A stretch of 64,000 nucleotides of DNA, from NCBI GenBank assembly GCA_963757265.1, contig CAVWRA010000012.1, positions 124,001 to 188,000 of the forward strand, read 5' to 3'. This document shows, piece by piece, positions 27,680-38,686 of this stretch (the stretch's first letter is position 1; each line of letters begins with the position of its first letter). The notes under the pieces were generated by a model. That model was not told the origin of the DNA, did no database searches, and saw only the letters and a program-made list of their open reading frames with translations. The DNA comes from CAIVVT01 sp963757265. Its GTDB lineage: Bacteria > Acidobacteriota > Terriglobia > Bryobacterales > Bryobacteraceae. The position numbers and the translations under genes are program-made.

Positions 27680-28981
27680 ATGAGCGAGACACAGGTGAGC
27701 GCTGAGACAATCCGCCCCGCGCCGGGGCCACTGAGCGGGCGCATCCGCCTGCCGGGCGACAAATCGATTTCGCACCGCTACGCCATGCTGGCGGCAATCG
27801 CCGAAGGCGCGAGCGTGATCCACAATTACTCTTCCGGCGCGGACTGCCATTCCACGCTGGGTTGCCTGCGCTCGCTGGGCGTCGAGATCATTGAAGACGG
27901 GCGCGATGTCACGCTGCGCGGGCGCGGCCTCGCCGGTTTGCAACCCTATGCGGGGCAGCTCGACGCCGGCAACTCGGGCTCCACGATGCGCATGCTTTCG
28001 GGGATTCTGGCCGGGCATCCGTTTGTCAGCCGGATGGGCGGCGACGAGTCGTTGTCCAGGCGCCCGATGCAGCGCATCATGACGCCGCTCACGCAAATGG
28101 GCGCACAGATTTCGGCGCGCGACGGGCGCTTCCCGCCGATCGAGATTCACGGCGGCGATCTGCAGCCCATCGAATACGCAATGCCCGTGGCCAGCGCGCA
28201 GGTGAAGAGCTGCGTTCTGCTGGCCGGGCTGTACGCCGCCGGAACGACCCTGGTGCGCGAGCCCGCCCGCACGCGCGACCACACCGAAGTGGCGTTGCGC
28301 GAGTTCGGCGCGGAGGTCGGGACGGGCCGCGGCTGGGCCAGCGTCACAGGCCCCGCCAGGCTCCAGGGACGCGAGTTGAGCGTGCCGGGCGATCTCTCCT
28401 CGGCGGCGTTCTTTCTCGTCGCGGCGGCGATCGTGCCGGGCTCGAGCGTCGTTGTGCAAGGCGTCGGCTTGAATCCCACGCGCGCCACGCTGATCGACTT
28501 TCTGGTCTCGGCAGGCGCGGAGATCCGCATCCTCGAAATGAGCATGCGGAACGGCGAGCCAGTGGGCGATCTGCTGGTGCGCGGCACTCATCTCAAGGGC
28601 GGTGTCATCGAAAAGCAGTGGGCCGCGGCGCTGATCGATGAGATTCCCGTGCTGGCGATTCTCGGCGCGGTGAGCGAGGAAGGCCTGACGGTGCGCGACG
28701 CCGCGGAGCTGCGCATCAAGGAGACCGACCGGATCGAGACGCTCGCCGCTAACCTGCGCCGCATGGGCGTCGAGATCGAAACGACGCCCGATGGCTTTCA
28801 TCTCCCGGGTCAGCAGAAATTCAAAGCCGCCGAAGTTGACTCCTTCGGCGATCACCGCATTGCGATGGCCTTCGGCGTGGCGGCGCTACGCGCCGACGGC
28901 CCGTGCGTGATCGACAATGCGGACGCCGCGTCGGTCTCGTTCCCCGAATTCTGGCAGAGCCTGCGCGGGTTGACGGGCTGA
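27680..28981 (+). CDS. aroA: 3-phosphoshikimate 1-carboxyvinyltransferase (EPSP synthase)
   Basis: A 433-residue shikimate-pathway enzyme that joins PEP and shikimate 3-phosphate. Visible motifs are LPGDKSISHRYAMLAAIAEG (residues 24-43), LDAGNSGSTMRMLSGILAG (PEP site), ARTRDHTE, VPGDLSSAAFFLVAA, and LRIKETDRI near the C terminus. The ATG at 27680 begins the conserved N terminus. The gene is divergent from the asparaginase gene with a 211-bp gap that shows no clear element. Confidence 0.96.
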   Translation: MSETQVSAETIRPAPGPLSGRIRLPGDKSISHRYAMLAAIAEGASVIHNYSSGADCHSTLGCLRSLGVEIIEDGRDVTLRGRGLAGLQPYAGQLDAGNSGSTMRMLSGILAGHPFVSRMGGDESLSRRPMQRIMTPLTQMGAQISARDGRFPPIEIHGGDLQPIEYAMPVASAQVKSCVLLAGLYAAGTTLVREPARTRDHTEVALREFGAEVGTGRGWASVTGPARLQGRELSVPGDLSSAAFFLVAAAIVPGSSVVVQGVGLNPTRATLIDFLVSAGAEIRILEMSMRNGEPVGDLLVRGTHLKGGVIEKQWAAALIDEIPVLAILGAVSEEGLTVRDAAELRIKETDRIETLAANLRRMGVEIETTPDGFHLPGQQKFKAAEVDSFGDHRIAMAFGVAALRADGPCVIDNADAASVSFPEFWQSLRGLTG

Positions 28982-29012
28982 ACGCGGCGGGCCGGACGGG
29001 CGCCGCACCGCG

Positions 29013-29387
29013 TCACCGCCGGGCCAGCTTCCAGCCGATCCACACCGCGGGAATCCAGACCACCAGCCAGGCGACCGAATACCAATGCGGCACTTTGCCC
29101 CAGTTGGCATACGTCGTTCCCAGGCCCATGATTTCGCCGATGGCGAAAAACCACAGCACGTGCGCCGCGACCCTGCCCGGCGCGGTGCGCGCGCACAGCC
29201 AGGCGCAGAAGATGGAGGCGACGAAGAAGATCGCCGTGCTGAGCCAAAGCAGAGTATCCGGGGTCGGTGTTCCGTGGACGTAATCCTTGGGAAACAGGGC
29301 ATGCAGCAGCGGATCGCTCAGCACGACCAGCAGGATCGTCAGGATATAACTGCCGAGGATGGAAGCGATCGACTTAAGCCACTGCAT
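29013..29387 (-). CDS. Four-helix membrane protein of unknown function
   Basis: A 124-residue protein with about four transmembrane segments (residues 7-27, 44-61, 68-87 and 100-117). The ATG at 29387 overlaps the stop of the upstream DinB gene as ATGTGATG, so translation is coupled. No motif identifies a function. A longer frame upstream is a shadow of the DinB gene. Confidence 0.7.
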   Translation of the reverse strand: MQWLKSIASILGSYILTILLVVLSDPLLHALFPKDYVHGTPTPDTLLWLSTAIFFVASIFCAWLCARTAPGRVAAHVLWFFAIGEIMGLGTTYANWGKVPHWYSVAWLVVWIPAVWIGWKLARR

Positions 29388-29863
29388 CACATCTCCATAT
29401 ACGGCATCGGCGGCACGCGGCCGACCAGCCGGGTGTAAACGGTCAGCGCGCCGCGGTGATGCGCCGTGTGATCGGTAAGCGCGTTGACGATGGCGTGGCG
29501 GGGCAAACCGCCCATGATCGGACCCGCCGGCAGCAAAGCGGCCCATTCGGCTTCAGAGTGCGCTTCGGCCGCAGCCTTGGCGCGATCGCACGCCGCATTG
29601 AACCAGGTGCGGGCGGCATCCAGCGAGGCGCAGGCGCGTACTTCCTTGTCCATGCGTTCGAAATCCATGTCGAATCCGGCCGGGGCAAATGCTCCGGCGA
29701 AGAACCAGTTGACCGTCTGGGCAACGTGCGCCACCTGCGCGGCGGCGGTGTACGTACCCGGGACGGGCGCGAAGCTCGAGTTCTCTTCTTTCAATTCGCG
29801 CGTGGAACGGTTGAAAAACTCGCGGCTCACGTTGACGGAGAGGGCGATTTCGGCAGGCGTCAT
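29387..29863 (-). CDS. DinB-family protein
   Basis: A 158-residue four-helix-bundle protein. The metal-binding histidines of the DinB/YfiT superfamily are visible in QVAHVAQTVNWF (about residue 46) and LTDHTAHHRGAL (about residues 131-136). Members bind a divalent metal and often act as thiol-dependent transferases; this one cannot be given a substrate. The start is firm: AAGGAGG lies six bases before the ATG. It forms an operon with the downstream small membrane protein. Confidence 0.88.
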   Translation of the reverse strand: MTPAEIALSVNVSREFFNRSTRELKEENSSFAPVPGTYTAAAQVAHVAQTVNWFFAGAFAPAGFDMDFERMDKEVRACASLDAARTWFNAACDRAKAAAEAHSEAEWAALLPAGPIMGGLPRHAIVNALTDHTAHHRGALTVYTRLVGRVPPMPYMEM

Positions 29864-29981
29864 GTTTTTCCTCCTTGGGGAACCACTGCAGAATACCCGA
29901 GCCGGGGGCGAAAGAAAAGCAAATTAATCTTCCGGGAACCCATCTTTCGGCAGGGTGGATCGACCACAGTTGATTGCCAGT

Positions 29982-32204
29982 TCACCAGCAGCCCGTGACA
30001 GACGACGGTTGCGTCCGCACCGCATGGACGGGGCCCTCGAGGAACCTCCCACGGAACCTGCCCGCATCCAATGCGCCACGGGGAGGGTCGTCCCCAGTGA
30101 ATAAGCGCCCCGCCTCTTGCTTTGCCCGCGCCAGCCCCCGGGCCGCCCATTTCTTCCACACTTCCGGGTCACGGAGCAGTGGGATGAATAACCCGCCGAC
30201 GACCGAGCGCGCCTGGAACCCGACCTGTTTCCCGTCCGTCGTTTCATACCAGTCCGTGAGCGGAACCCTGGTCGGCGTTTCATTCATCCAGCGGTACGCC
30301 GGCGCGATCAGCCGCCGGAAATCCGCGTCCTTCTCGGCCAGGCACGACGTCCACACTTCCCAATCGAGCTTGGTGTAAGTCTTGCGGTTGTCGAGCGGCA
30401 GTCCGTACTTCTGTACCTTGGACTCATAGAAGGCCACCTCCTTGCGCGCCACCTCCGGCGGGAATAAGTTGTACCCCAGCAGCCGGTCCCACACGAGGTT
30501 GTACTTCTGGCTCCACGTGCCCGGCTTGTCGAACGCGAGTTTGTAATGATCCCCGTCGTCCGCCATGCGCGGCCACTGCGCCGCCATCTCTTTCGCGATC
30601 CCCTCGTAGCGCGCCGCCACGTCAGCGCGCCCGCCCAGCCTGGCGATCTCGGCAAACGCGCGCAATCCCAGAATCGCTTTGATGGACAAGTTCGTGTTGT
30701 GCGCCAGGTGTCCGGCGAAGTCGTCGGTGGAGAGCTGGTTCTCGGGATCCATGCCCTTCTCGCGCAGGTACTCGGCCCAGCGGACCAGTTGCGGCCAGTA
30801 GCGCAGCGCAAAATCGGCGTTGCCTTCGACGTGCGCCAGCGCGCCGAGCAGGATCAGCATATTGCCGCTCTCTTCAACCGGCATCTGGTCCTCTTCCGTG
30901 CGCTCGCCACCGCCATAGACCTGCCCGTTGGCCAGCGGATACTGCCCCAGATCGTGCGGCGCGAACGGCCAGCGCCAGCGCGGCAGTGCCGCGTAATCCA
31001 GCACCGGCCGCAGCATGCCCTTCAGCAGTTCCGGGTTGAGCAACAGAAACAGCGGCGCGCTGGGGTAGATGACATCCACGGTCGAGATGCAGCCGTTCGA
31101 GAAATTCTCTTTGGGAAAAAACAGCGGCGTTCCGTCGACATCGGCCACCAGCTTGTGCGCGGCGATGGCCTGGCGATACGCGACCGTGGCCAGGGCCGCG
31201 TATTCCGGGCCGCCGCTTTGCACGAGGTCGGCCGTGAGCTCCTCATCGAATGCCCGAGCGCGTTGCGCGAACGACGAATAGTCTTTCGCCCCCTGTTCCA
31301 GCAAACCGCCAATGTCGGCTCCCCGCTGCCGCCACAGCGGACGCAGTCTGCGGTTGAGATACTCGATCGACCACACATCGTCGTAGGCCAGCATCAGCAG
31401 CCGCTCCTCGGTCGTCTTTCCCACCTGCCCCAAGTCGAACGTCGCCGCCAGCAACGGCAGTTCCGCATGAGGCAATTCGCCCTGGTCCGTAAGGTCGGTT
31501 GGTGGAAACAGTTTGCCGGTGCGGATGAACGCGAGGCGGGCCGAGCGCCCCATCAGTCGCGAGTCGGTTCCCGCCTGAGCGTGCGGTATGCCCAGATAAA
31601 GCGATCCCCACTCGATGCGCAGATCGTCGCCCGACCGCGCCAGCACCTTCTGTTCCGCCGCCGACGCGCGCAGCGCCGTCACATTTCCGAACTCGTAGCG
31701 GCCGATGTTCACTCTCTGCTCCCGCGTGTTCACGGCCCACTGCGACGAGACGTCCAACTCGAGCTGCACCTCGTGCTCGCGCCCGTCAACGCTGCTCACG
31801 TCAAAGTGAATGAAGGTGACCGGCCGCGACAGCAGATCCAGGTCATCGGGCAGAGCCGGCGTCAGAAACGTCAGCCCCAATCGCACCCCCGCCGCGGTGA
31901 ACTCATAGCGCGTCGAGGTCAGCGTGATCTTCAGGCTGGTCTGCTCCATCGGCGGCACCTTCTCCGATTCGATACCGGCGTACCGATAGGCCTTGCCGTC
32001 AATGCGGATTAGCCCGTTCAGCGGCTGCGGCGCGCCGGTCCAATGGCGTGTAAAGCTGCCGGTGAGCCGGTCGTCGAACGACCACACGCTGAAGTAAGGA
32101 TCGTGCGTGACCAGCGGGACGGCCGGCGCGCGCAGCGGGGCCACCTGAGCCGGCAGACAGGCCAGCGCAGGGTAGAGGAACGTGAGCAGAATTCGGGACC
32201 GCAT
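29982..32204 (-). CDS. Secreted glutaminase A-like protein (DUF4964/5127/4965/1793 architecture)
   Basis: A 740-residue exported protein. After a signal peptide (ILLTFLYPALACLPAQ) come the DUF4964-type start RAPAVPLVTHDPYFSVWS, the beta-rich DUF5127-like region, the DUF4965-like segment (SSFAQRARAFDEELTADLVQ), and the alpha/alpha barrel with FPKENFSNGCISTVDVIYPSAP, EESGNMLILLGALA and HNTNLSIKAILGLRAFA. This is the architecture of fungal glutaminase GtaA and related bacterial proteins of uncertain activity, probably glycosidase-fold hydrolases. The C-terminal 35 residues are unusually Arg/Gly-rich and may follow a local frame change. The ATG at 32204 restores the signal peptide. Confidence 0.82.
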   Translation of the reverse strand: MRSRILLTFLYPALACLPAQVAPLRAPAVPLVTHDPYFSVWSFDDRLTGSFTRHWTGAPQPLNGLIRIDGKAYRYAGIESEKVPPMEQTSLKITLTSTRYEFTAAGVRLGLTFLTPALPDDLDLLSRPVTFIHFDVSSVDGREHEVQLELDVSSQWAVNTREQRVNIGRYEFGNVTALRASAAEQKVLARSGDDLRIEWGSLYLGIPHAQAGTDSRLMGRSARLAFIRTGKLFPPTDLTDQGELPHAELPLLAATFDLGQVGKTTEERLLMLAYDDVWSIEYLNRRLRPLWRQRGADIGGLLEQGAKDYSSFAQRARAFDEELTADLVQSGGPEYAALATVAYRQAIAAHKLVADVDGTPLFFPKENFSNGCISTVDVIYPSAPLFLLLNPELLKGMLRPVLDYAALPRWRWPFAPHDLGQYPLANGQVYGGGERTEEDQMPVEESGNMLILLGALAHVEGNADFALRYWPQLVRWAEYLREKGMDPENQLSTDDFAGHLAHNTNLSIKAILGLRAFAEIARLGGRADVAARYEGIAKEMAAQWPRMADDGDHYKLAFDKPGTWSQKYNLVWDRLLGYNLFPPEVARKEVAFYESKVQKYGLPLDNRKTYTKLDWEVWTSCLAEKDADFRRLIAPAYRWMNETPTRVPLTDWYETTDGKQVGFQARSVVGGLFIPLLRDPEVWKKWAARGLARAKQEAGRLFTGDDPPRGALDAGRFRGRFLEGPVHAVRTQPSSVTGCW

Positions 32205-32268
32205 GACGCAACCATCATAAGCGCGCCGCGGGCAGGGCTGAATTAGCACGGATGTTACAGTGGGGTTT

Positions 32269-32424
32269 ATGGCCAAGCTCAAGCCGGCGCGGACCAAGAA
32301 GACAATGTCCAGCCATCTGGCCAAACCCGGCGTCACCGGAGGCCTGGGCTGCATTCTGCTGGTCGTCTCCGCCATCCTTCTGGTCTCCCTGCTTTTTTAC
32401 GTTTCGATTGCTTCGCACAGTTGA
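32269..32424 (+). CDS. 51-residue single-pass membrane protein
   Basis: A short gene immediately upstream of rph. The protein has a basic N terminus (MAKLKPARTKK) and one long hydrophobic helix (about residues 24-48, GGLGCILLVVSAILLVSLLFY), then SIASHS. A GGGG stretch lies just before the ATG. It ends 24 bases before the rph start and is probably in the same transcript. The topology with a positive N terminus suggests an inner-membrane anchor with the N terminus inside. No known family. Confidence 0.5.
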   Translation: MAKLKPARTKKTMSSHLAKPGVTGGLGCILLVVSAILLVSLLFYVSIASHS

Positions 32425-32448
32425 GCTGTGCACGGAGGTCCACATCGC

Positions 32449-33171
32449 ATGCTGCGCAACGATGGCCGGGCGCCGGACGCCCTGCGTCCGGTCAAAATCA
32501 CGACCGGGTATCTGATGACGGCCGAAGGATCGGTGCTGATCGAGGTCGGCAACACGCGCGTGCTGTGTGCGGCCAGCGTCGAGGAGATGGTGCCGAATTT
32601 CCTCCGCAACTCCGGCCGCGGATGGGTCACCGCGGAATACTCCATGCTGCCGCGCGCCACGGCCCAACGCAGCCCGCGCGAGGTGATCAAAGGCCGGCCG
32701 TCCGGGCGCACGATGGAGATCCAACGGCTGATCGGCCGTTCGCTGCGCGCGGTGGTTAACATGGAGGCGCTCGGCGAGCGCACGTTGATCGTCGATTGCG
32801 ACGTGCTGCAGGCCGACGGCGGCACGCGCACGGCGTCCATTACGGGCGGTTACGTGGCCCTCGCCCTGGCCGCGAAAAAGCTGCTCGAATTCGGCCGCCT
32901 GAAGCGCAACCCGCTGCGCGACCAGGTGGCGGCCACCAGCGTCGGCATTGTGGAGCGGACCGCGCTGCTCGATCTGTGTTACGAGGAAGACTCGCAGGCC
33001 GAGGTGGACGTGAATGTCGTCATGACCGGCGCGGGCGAGTTCGTCGAACTGCAGGCCACGGGCGAGAAGGCGACGTTTCGCGAGGAGCGCCTCATCGAAA
33101 TGATCGGTTTCGCGCGCGCGGGGCTGCGGGAGCTGTTCGCCGCGCAGCGCGCGTCGCTGGGAGTCAGGTGA
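32449..33171 (+). CDS. rph: Ribonuclease PH
   Basis: A 240-residue phosphorolytic 3'-5' exoribonuclease that trims tRNA 3' ends. Visible family motifs include RNDGRAPDALRPVKI, VLCAASVEE, GRGWVTAEYSMLPRAT, RPSGRTMEIQRLIGRSLRAVV, DCDVLQADGGTRTASITG and the C-terminal GEFVELQATGEKATF. Length is typical. The ATG at 32449 is preceded by GGAGG ten bases upstream. rdgB follows after eight bases, a common pairing. Confidence 0.96.
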   Translation: MLRNDGRAPDALRPVKITTGYLMTAEGSVLIEVGNTRVLCAASVEEMVPNFLRNSGRGWVTAEYSMLPRATAQRSPREVIKGRPSGRTMEIQRLIGRSLRAVVNMEALGERTLIVDCDVLQADGGTRTASITGGYVALALAAKKLLEFGRLKRNPLRDQVAATSVGIVERTALLDLCYEEDSQAEVDVNVVMTGAGEFVELQATGEKATFREERLIEMIGFARAGLRELFAAQRASLGVR

Positions 33172-33179
33172 GCCTGCCC

Positions 33180-33776
33180 ATGGCGATCCTGCGTTGCGCC
33201 ACCACCAATCCCGGCAAGCTGAACGAGTTCCGCATGGCGGCCGCGCACTTCGGTTTCACCGAAGTGGGGATCCAGCTGCTCGCCGATCTCAAGAAAATCG
33301 TGCCGCCCGAGGAAGAAGGCGACAGCTTCGAGGAGAACGCGATCGAAAAGGCGCTGTACTACAGCGTCTTCTGCGAGGAGCCGCTGTTCGCGGACGACTC
33401 CGGCCTGGAGGTCGACTCCCTCGACGGCGCGCCCGGCATCTGCTCGGCGCGCTATGCCGGGCCGGGCGCGACCGACAGGGACAACAACCGGCTGCTGCTC
33501 ACCCGCCTGCGGGATATGACGGACCGCACGGCGCGCTTCGTGTCCGTGATCGCGCTGGCGCAGCAGGGCAAATTGCTGGGCACGTTCCGCGGCGTTGTCG
33601 AAGGCCGCATCCTCGATGAGGAACGCGGGCCCCGCGGCTTCGGCTACGACCCGCTGTTTTACTACGAACCGTTCGGCTGCACTTTCGGCGAAGTGGAAGC
33701 GGCCCGCAAGATGGAAGTCAGCCACCGCGGCCAGGCGCTCGCCCGGATGCTGGCGGCATTCGCGACTTCGCTCTGA
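33180..33776 (+). CDS. rdgB: dITP/XTP pyrophosphatase (non-canonical purine NTPase)
   Basis: A 198-residue Ham1-family enzyme that hydrolyses dITP, ITP and XTP to monophosphates, keeping damaged purines out of DNA. Motifs are ATTNPGKLNEF (residues 8-18), FEENAIEKALYY, FADDSGLEVDSLDGAPGICSARYAG, GRILDEERGPRGFGYDPLF and SHRGQALARM. AGGTGAG lies about eight bases before the ATG. It is cotranscribed with rph. Confidence 0.96.
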   Translation: MAILRCATTNPGKLNEFRMAAAHFGFTEVGIQLLADLKKIVPPEEEGDSFEENAIEKALYYSVFCEEPLFADDSGLEVDSLDGAPGICSARYAGPGATDRDNNRLLLTRLRDMTDRTARFVSVIALAQQGKLLGTFRGVVEGRILDEERGPRGFGYDPLFYYEPFGCTFGEVEAARKMEVSHRGQALARMLAAFATSL

Positions 33777-33799
33777 GTTGCGCTGGGGCGCCGCGACGC

Positions 33800-34390
33800 C
33801 TAGATTATCTTCCGGCGCGTGCGCGCCGAGTGGCTGGCAATCAGGGCGATCGGAAGACCCACCAGAACCGCGTGACCGATCAGTCCATTCAGCAGCAGAG
33901 CGACAGAGAACCGGCTTCTGGGGACCGCCGACAAGGGCAGCACCACGTAGTTCATGACCATGTAAACGGCCATGCCGAAGATCGGTCCCCAGACCATGGG
34001 CCGCCGGTAGAGCGTCGACAGGATCCGGCTGGTCTCGTAAAAGAACGCGGCCGTCACGAATGCGATCAGGAAGTGGAAGGCCGTGCCGAGCGCGGCCGTC
34101 CCATAGCCGCCCGCGAAGGCCTCCTTCCCGATCGCCCCGCTGGCGATGAACTGCAGAAACTCGATCGGATTGCGGCCCTGCAGGCTGTAGACCACCACGT
34201 CGTCCAGCACGCCCAGCAGGCCGGCTGCCAGGCCGCCGTAAAGGATCGTCTCGATGGCGCGCGGATGATCGAACTTAGGGGACGCATCCCCGCGGGTCAG
34301 GGTAGTCTGCCGGGCAGACAGGGGGCGGTTGGTTTGCTCGTTGTCCTCCAGGCCTTCAGGTGGCGTGCCGGAGTCTTGATAAAGGGGCAT
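33800..34390 (-). CDS. Four-helix membrane protein of unknown function
   Basis: A 196-residue protein with a polar N-terminal 45 residues followed by about four transmembrane segments (near residues 50-70, 93-113, 128-146 and 163-183). It resembles uncharacterised acidobacterial membrane proteins. The ATG at 34390 is preferred because AAGGAG lies ten bases upstream and is itself inside the longer reading frame. It converges with rdgB. No function assigned. Confidence 0.7.
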   Translation of the reverse strand: MPLYQDSGTPPEGLEDNEQTNRPLSARQTTLTRGDASPKFDHPRAIETILYGGLAAGLLGVLDDVVVYSLQGRNPIEFLQFIASGAIGKEAFAGGYGTAALGTAFHFLIAFVTAAFFYETSRILSTLYRRPMVWGPIFGMAVYMVMNYVVLPLSAVPRSRFSVALLLNGLIGHAVLVGLPIALIASHSARTRRKII

Positions 34391-34487
34391 GGGGTCAACG
34401 CTCCTTCCACTCATTCTGCCCTGAAAACTGGCGTTTTGTACGCCGTGCGTCGCTTTTTCCCGAAACGGCGCACTGCGGCGGGCGGGT

Positions 34488-36302
<1,815 letters not shown>

Positions 36303-36303
36303 G

Positions 36304-36332
36304 TTGTAGACTATAGGTGGCTTAGTAATTAT
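36304..36332 (+). promoter_or_regulatory. Candidate promoter of ribH-nusB placing the start at the ATG
   Basis: TTGTAG (36304-36309), a 17-base spacer and AATTAT (36327-36332) place the predicted first nucleotide on or next to the A of the ribH ATG at 36338. There is no Shine-Dalgarno sequence. On the other strand TATAGT (36315-36310) is equally close to the lepA ATG at 36302. Confidence 0.35.
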
Positions 36333-36337
36333 CCCAT

Positions 36338-36820
36338 ATGTCTCTGAAGACCTTTGAAGGGAACCTCGACGCCAAAGGATTGCGCGTCGCGCTCATCGCC
36401 AGCCGCTTCAACAGCTTCATCACCGACCGGCTGGTGGACGGCGCCATGGACGCTTTGCGCCGTTCCGGCGCGTCCGAGGACGACATCGAACTGGTGCGCG
36501 TGCCCGGTTCGTGGGAGATGCCGCTCACGGTGGCGGCGCTGCTGGCCCAGAAGCGCCACGACGCCATCATCTGCCTGGGCGCCGTCATCCGCGGCGAGAC
36601 CCCGCATTTCGACTACATCGCCGGGGAGACCGCCAAGGGGCTGGCCCAGGCCTCGCTGCAGGCCGGCGTGCCGGTCTCGTTCGGTGTTCTCACCACCAAT
36701 ACGCTGGAGCAGGCCATCGACCGCGCCGGCGCCAAGGGCGGCAATAGGGGCTTCGACGCCGCCATGTCGGCCGTCGAGATGGCCAACTTGCTGCGCCGGA
36801 TTCGCAGCCAGGCGAAATAA
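36338..36820 (+). CDS. ribH: 6,7-dimethyl-8-ribityllumazine synthase
   Basis: The 160-residue enzyme makes the penultimate intermediate of riboflavin. Motifs are IASRFNSFITDRLVDGAMDAL (substrate loop), VRVPGSWEMPLTVAAL, LGAVIRGETPHFDYIAGETAKGL with the catalytic His, and SFGVLTTNTLEQAIDRAG. nusB follows after 14 bases; ribH-nusB is a widespread operon. The other riboflavin genes are not in the window. Confidence 0.96.
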   Translation: MSLKTFEGNLDAKGLRVALIASRFNSFITDRLVDGAMDALRRSGASEDDIELVRVPGSWEMPLTVAALLAQKRHDAIICLGAVIRGETPHFDYIAGETAKGLAQASLQAGVPVSFGVLTTNTLEQAIDRAGAKGGNRGFDAAMSAVEMANLLRRIRSQAK

Positions 36821-36834
36821 GGCACGCACTCCGA

Positions 36835-37305
36835 ATGCCGGCGCGCCGAAAATCCCGCCAGCGCGCGCTCCAGGTCCTGTTCCTTTGGGACCTGCGCAAG
36901 GTGCACATCGAAGAGGCCCTCCAGATTTTCTACAGTTCTCTGTATTGCGTTGAAATGGAGGAGGATACGGGCGAGGACAACGTCTTGCCGATCGAGCCGG
37001 ATCCGTTTCTGGAGTCGCTCGCCCGCGGCACCGCCGCGCACTCCGCCGAGCTCGACGCCCTGATTGAAGAACGCGCCGAAAACTGGCGGCTCGAGCGCAT
37101 GCCCAATGTCAACCGCAACATCCTGCGCATGGCGATCTACGAGATGAAAATGCTGGACACGCCCCCCGCCGTGGTAATCGACGAAGCGCTCGAGCTCGCG
37201 CGCCGTTATTCCGATGTGGACGCGGTCCCCTTCGTTAACGGCGTTCTGGATGCGGTCCGCAAGCTGATTTTCCCGAATGCTAGCGCGGATTCAGCGCCGG
37301 GTTGA
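36835..37305 (+). CDS. nusB: Transcription antitermination factor NusB
   Basis: A 156-residue all-helical RNA-binding protein that with S10 promotes antitermination on rRNA operons. The N-terminal RRKSRQRALQVLFLWDL is the arginine-rich RNA-binding helix, and the C-terminal half has WRLERMPNVNRNILRMAIYEM and PPAVVIDEALELARRYS, hallmarks of the family. The middle is slightly longer than usual. It converges on mnmE with a 13-bp gap. Confidence 0.95.
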   Translation: MPARRKSRQRALQVLFLWDLRKVHIEEALQIFYSSLYCVEMEEDTGEDNVLPIEPDPFLESLARGTAAHSAELDALIEERAENWRLERMPNVNRNILRMAIYEMKMLDTPPAVVIDEALELARRYSDVDAVPFVNGVLDAVRKLIFPNASADSAPG

Positions 37306-37318
37306 CACTCCCAGGGCG

Positions 37319-38671
37319 TCATTTCCCGATGCAGAACATCGAGAAGATGCGGTTCAGGATGTCGTCCGCCGTCGTCGCTCCGGTCAGTTGGTCGAGCGCG
37401 CGCAGGGCGGCATAGCAATCCAGCAGCAACATCTCGTGGGGGATGCGGTTGTGCACCGCTTCGGCCGCCCGCGAGAGCGCCTCGCGGCTCTCTTTCAGCA
37501 ACCCCGCATGGCGCAGATTGGTGATGAATCCGGCCTCCAGACCGGTCCCGCCCGCGGGCGCCACGGCATCCAGGATCCTGCGCCGCAGCTCGTCGATTCC
37601 CGTGCCTTCGGTGGCTGAAACGGCTATCAGGCCAGTCAATTCCTCCATTTGTCGTTCAAGATCCGCCTTGTTGCCCACCAACAGGTGTGGCCCCGCGCAT
37701 TCGACGTGTTCCAGGAGGCGCTCGTCGTGGTCCGTCAGAGGCTGCGATAGATCTAATACTACAAGAGTGAGATCTGCATCCGCCATGGCCTGGTAACTGC
37801 GTTCGATCCCCAGCCGCTCGACCAGATCAGCGCTTTGCCGGATGCCCGCCGTATCTACCAGCCGGACCGGAATCCCGCCTATCGCGGCGATTTCCGATAC
37901 GGCGTCGCGCGTGGTCCCGGGCTGGGGCGTCACAATGGCCCGGTCAAACTGGAGCAATGCATTGAAAAGAGAACTTTTACCGACGTTTGGCCGGCCCACG
38001 ATCGCGAGCGTCAGGCCGTCGTGGACCAAGCGGCCGTAGCGGAAGCTGTGGATCAGCTGGTCAGTTTTATCTATAATTGACGAAATTCTGAAGAGGAGCT
38101 CCTCGCCGGCCGCCACCGAGACATCGTCCTCAGCAAAGTCAATGCCCGCTTCGAGCAGCGCAATCAGCTCGAGAAGCTCAGTTTTGGCCGGCCTGATGAG
38201 CCGCGACAAGCCGCCTTCCATTTGCCGGGCGGCGACTTTCGCCTGATGTAGAGTCGTAGCCTGAATCAGATCATTCACTGCTTCGGCCTGCGACAGATCG
38301 ATGCGCCCATTCATGAACGCGCGCAGTGTGAACTCGCCCGGCCCGGCCGGTCGCGCCCCGGCCGCTGATGCCCGCTCGATACAAAGCCGCAGCACGACCA
38401 GCGAGCCGTGGCAGGAGACTTCGACCACGTCCTCGGCCGTGTAGGAACGTGGGGCCGCGAACCAGGTCAAGACCACCTGGTCAACGATTTCTCCTTGCTC
38501 ATCTAAAAGATCCGCAAGCTCGGCAGTCCATGTCCGCCACTCAAATCCGGCCCGAAAGCGGAGCATTGTCGTGGCGATCCGGCGCGCATCCGGCCCCGAA
38601 ATACGCACGATGCCCAAGCCCCCCGAGCTGGGCGGGGTAGCAAGGGCAACAATCGTGTCGCGAAGATTCAC
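37319..38671 (-). CDS. mnmE: tRNA modification GTPase MnmE
   Basis: The 450-residue GTPase together with MnmG installs the cmnm5 group on wobble uridines. The N-terminal folate-binding domain begins MNLRDTIVALATPPSSGGLGIVRISG. The inserted G domain shows GRPNVGKSSLF (G1), DTAGIRQS (G3) and GNKADLE (G4). The C-terminal tetrad CIGK is intact. It is the last gene of the rpmH-rnpA-yidD-yidC-jag-mnmE block. Confidence 0.97.
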   Translation of the reverse strand: MNLRDTIVALATPPSSGGLGIVRISGPDARRIATTMLRFRAGFEWRTWTAELADLLDEQGEIVDQVVLTWFAAPRSYTAEDVVEVSCHGSLVVLRLCIERASAAGARPAGPGEFTLRAFMNGRIDLSQAEAVNDLIQATTLHQAKVAARQMEGGLSRLIRPAKTELLELIALLEAGIDFAEDDVSVAAGEELLFRISSIIDKTDQLIHSFRYGRLVHDGLTLAIVGRPNVGKSSLFNALLQFDRAIVTPQPGTTRDAVSEIAAIGGIPVRLVDTAGIRQSADLVERLGIERSYQAMADADLTLVVLDLSQPLTDHDERLLEHVECAGPHLLVGNKADLERQMEELTGLIAVSATEGTGIDELRRRILDAVAPAGGTGLEAGFITNLRHAGLLKESREALSRAAEAVHNRIPHEMLLLDCYAALRALDQLTGATTADDILNRIFSMFCIGK

Positions 38672-38686
38672 TACACTTGGCGCAAA

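Noticed and set aside
27221..28855. Long minus-strand ORF of 544 codons opposite aroA
   Set aside because: It is a high-GC shadow: the plus strand encodes a complete, motif-perfect EPSP synthase, and the antisense protein has no recognisable fold.
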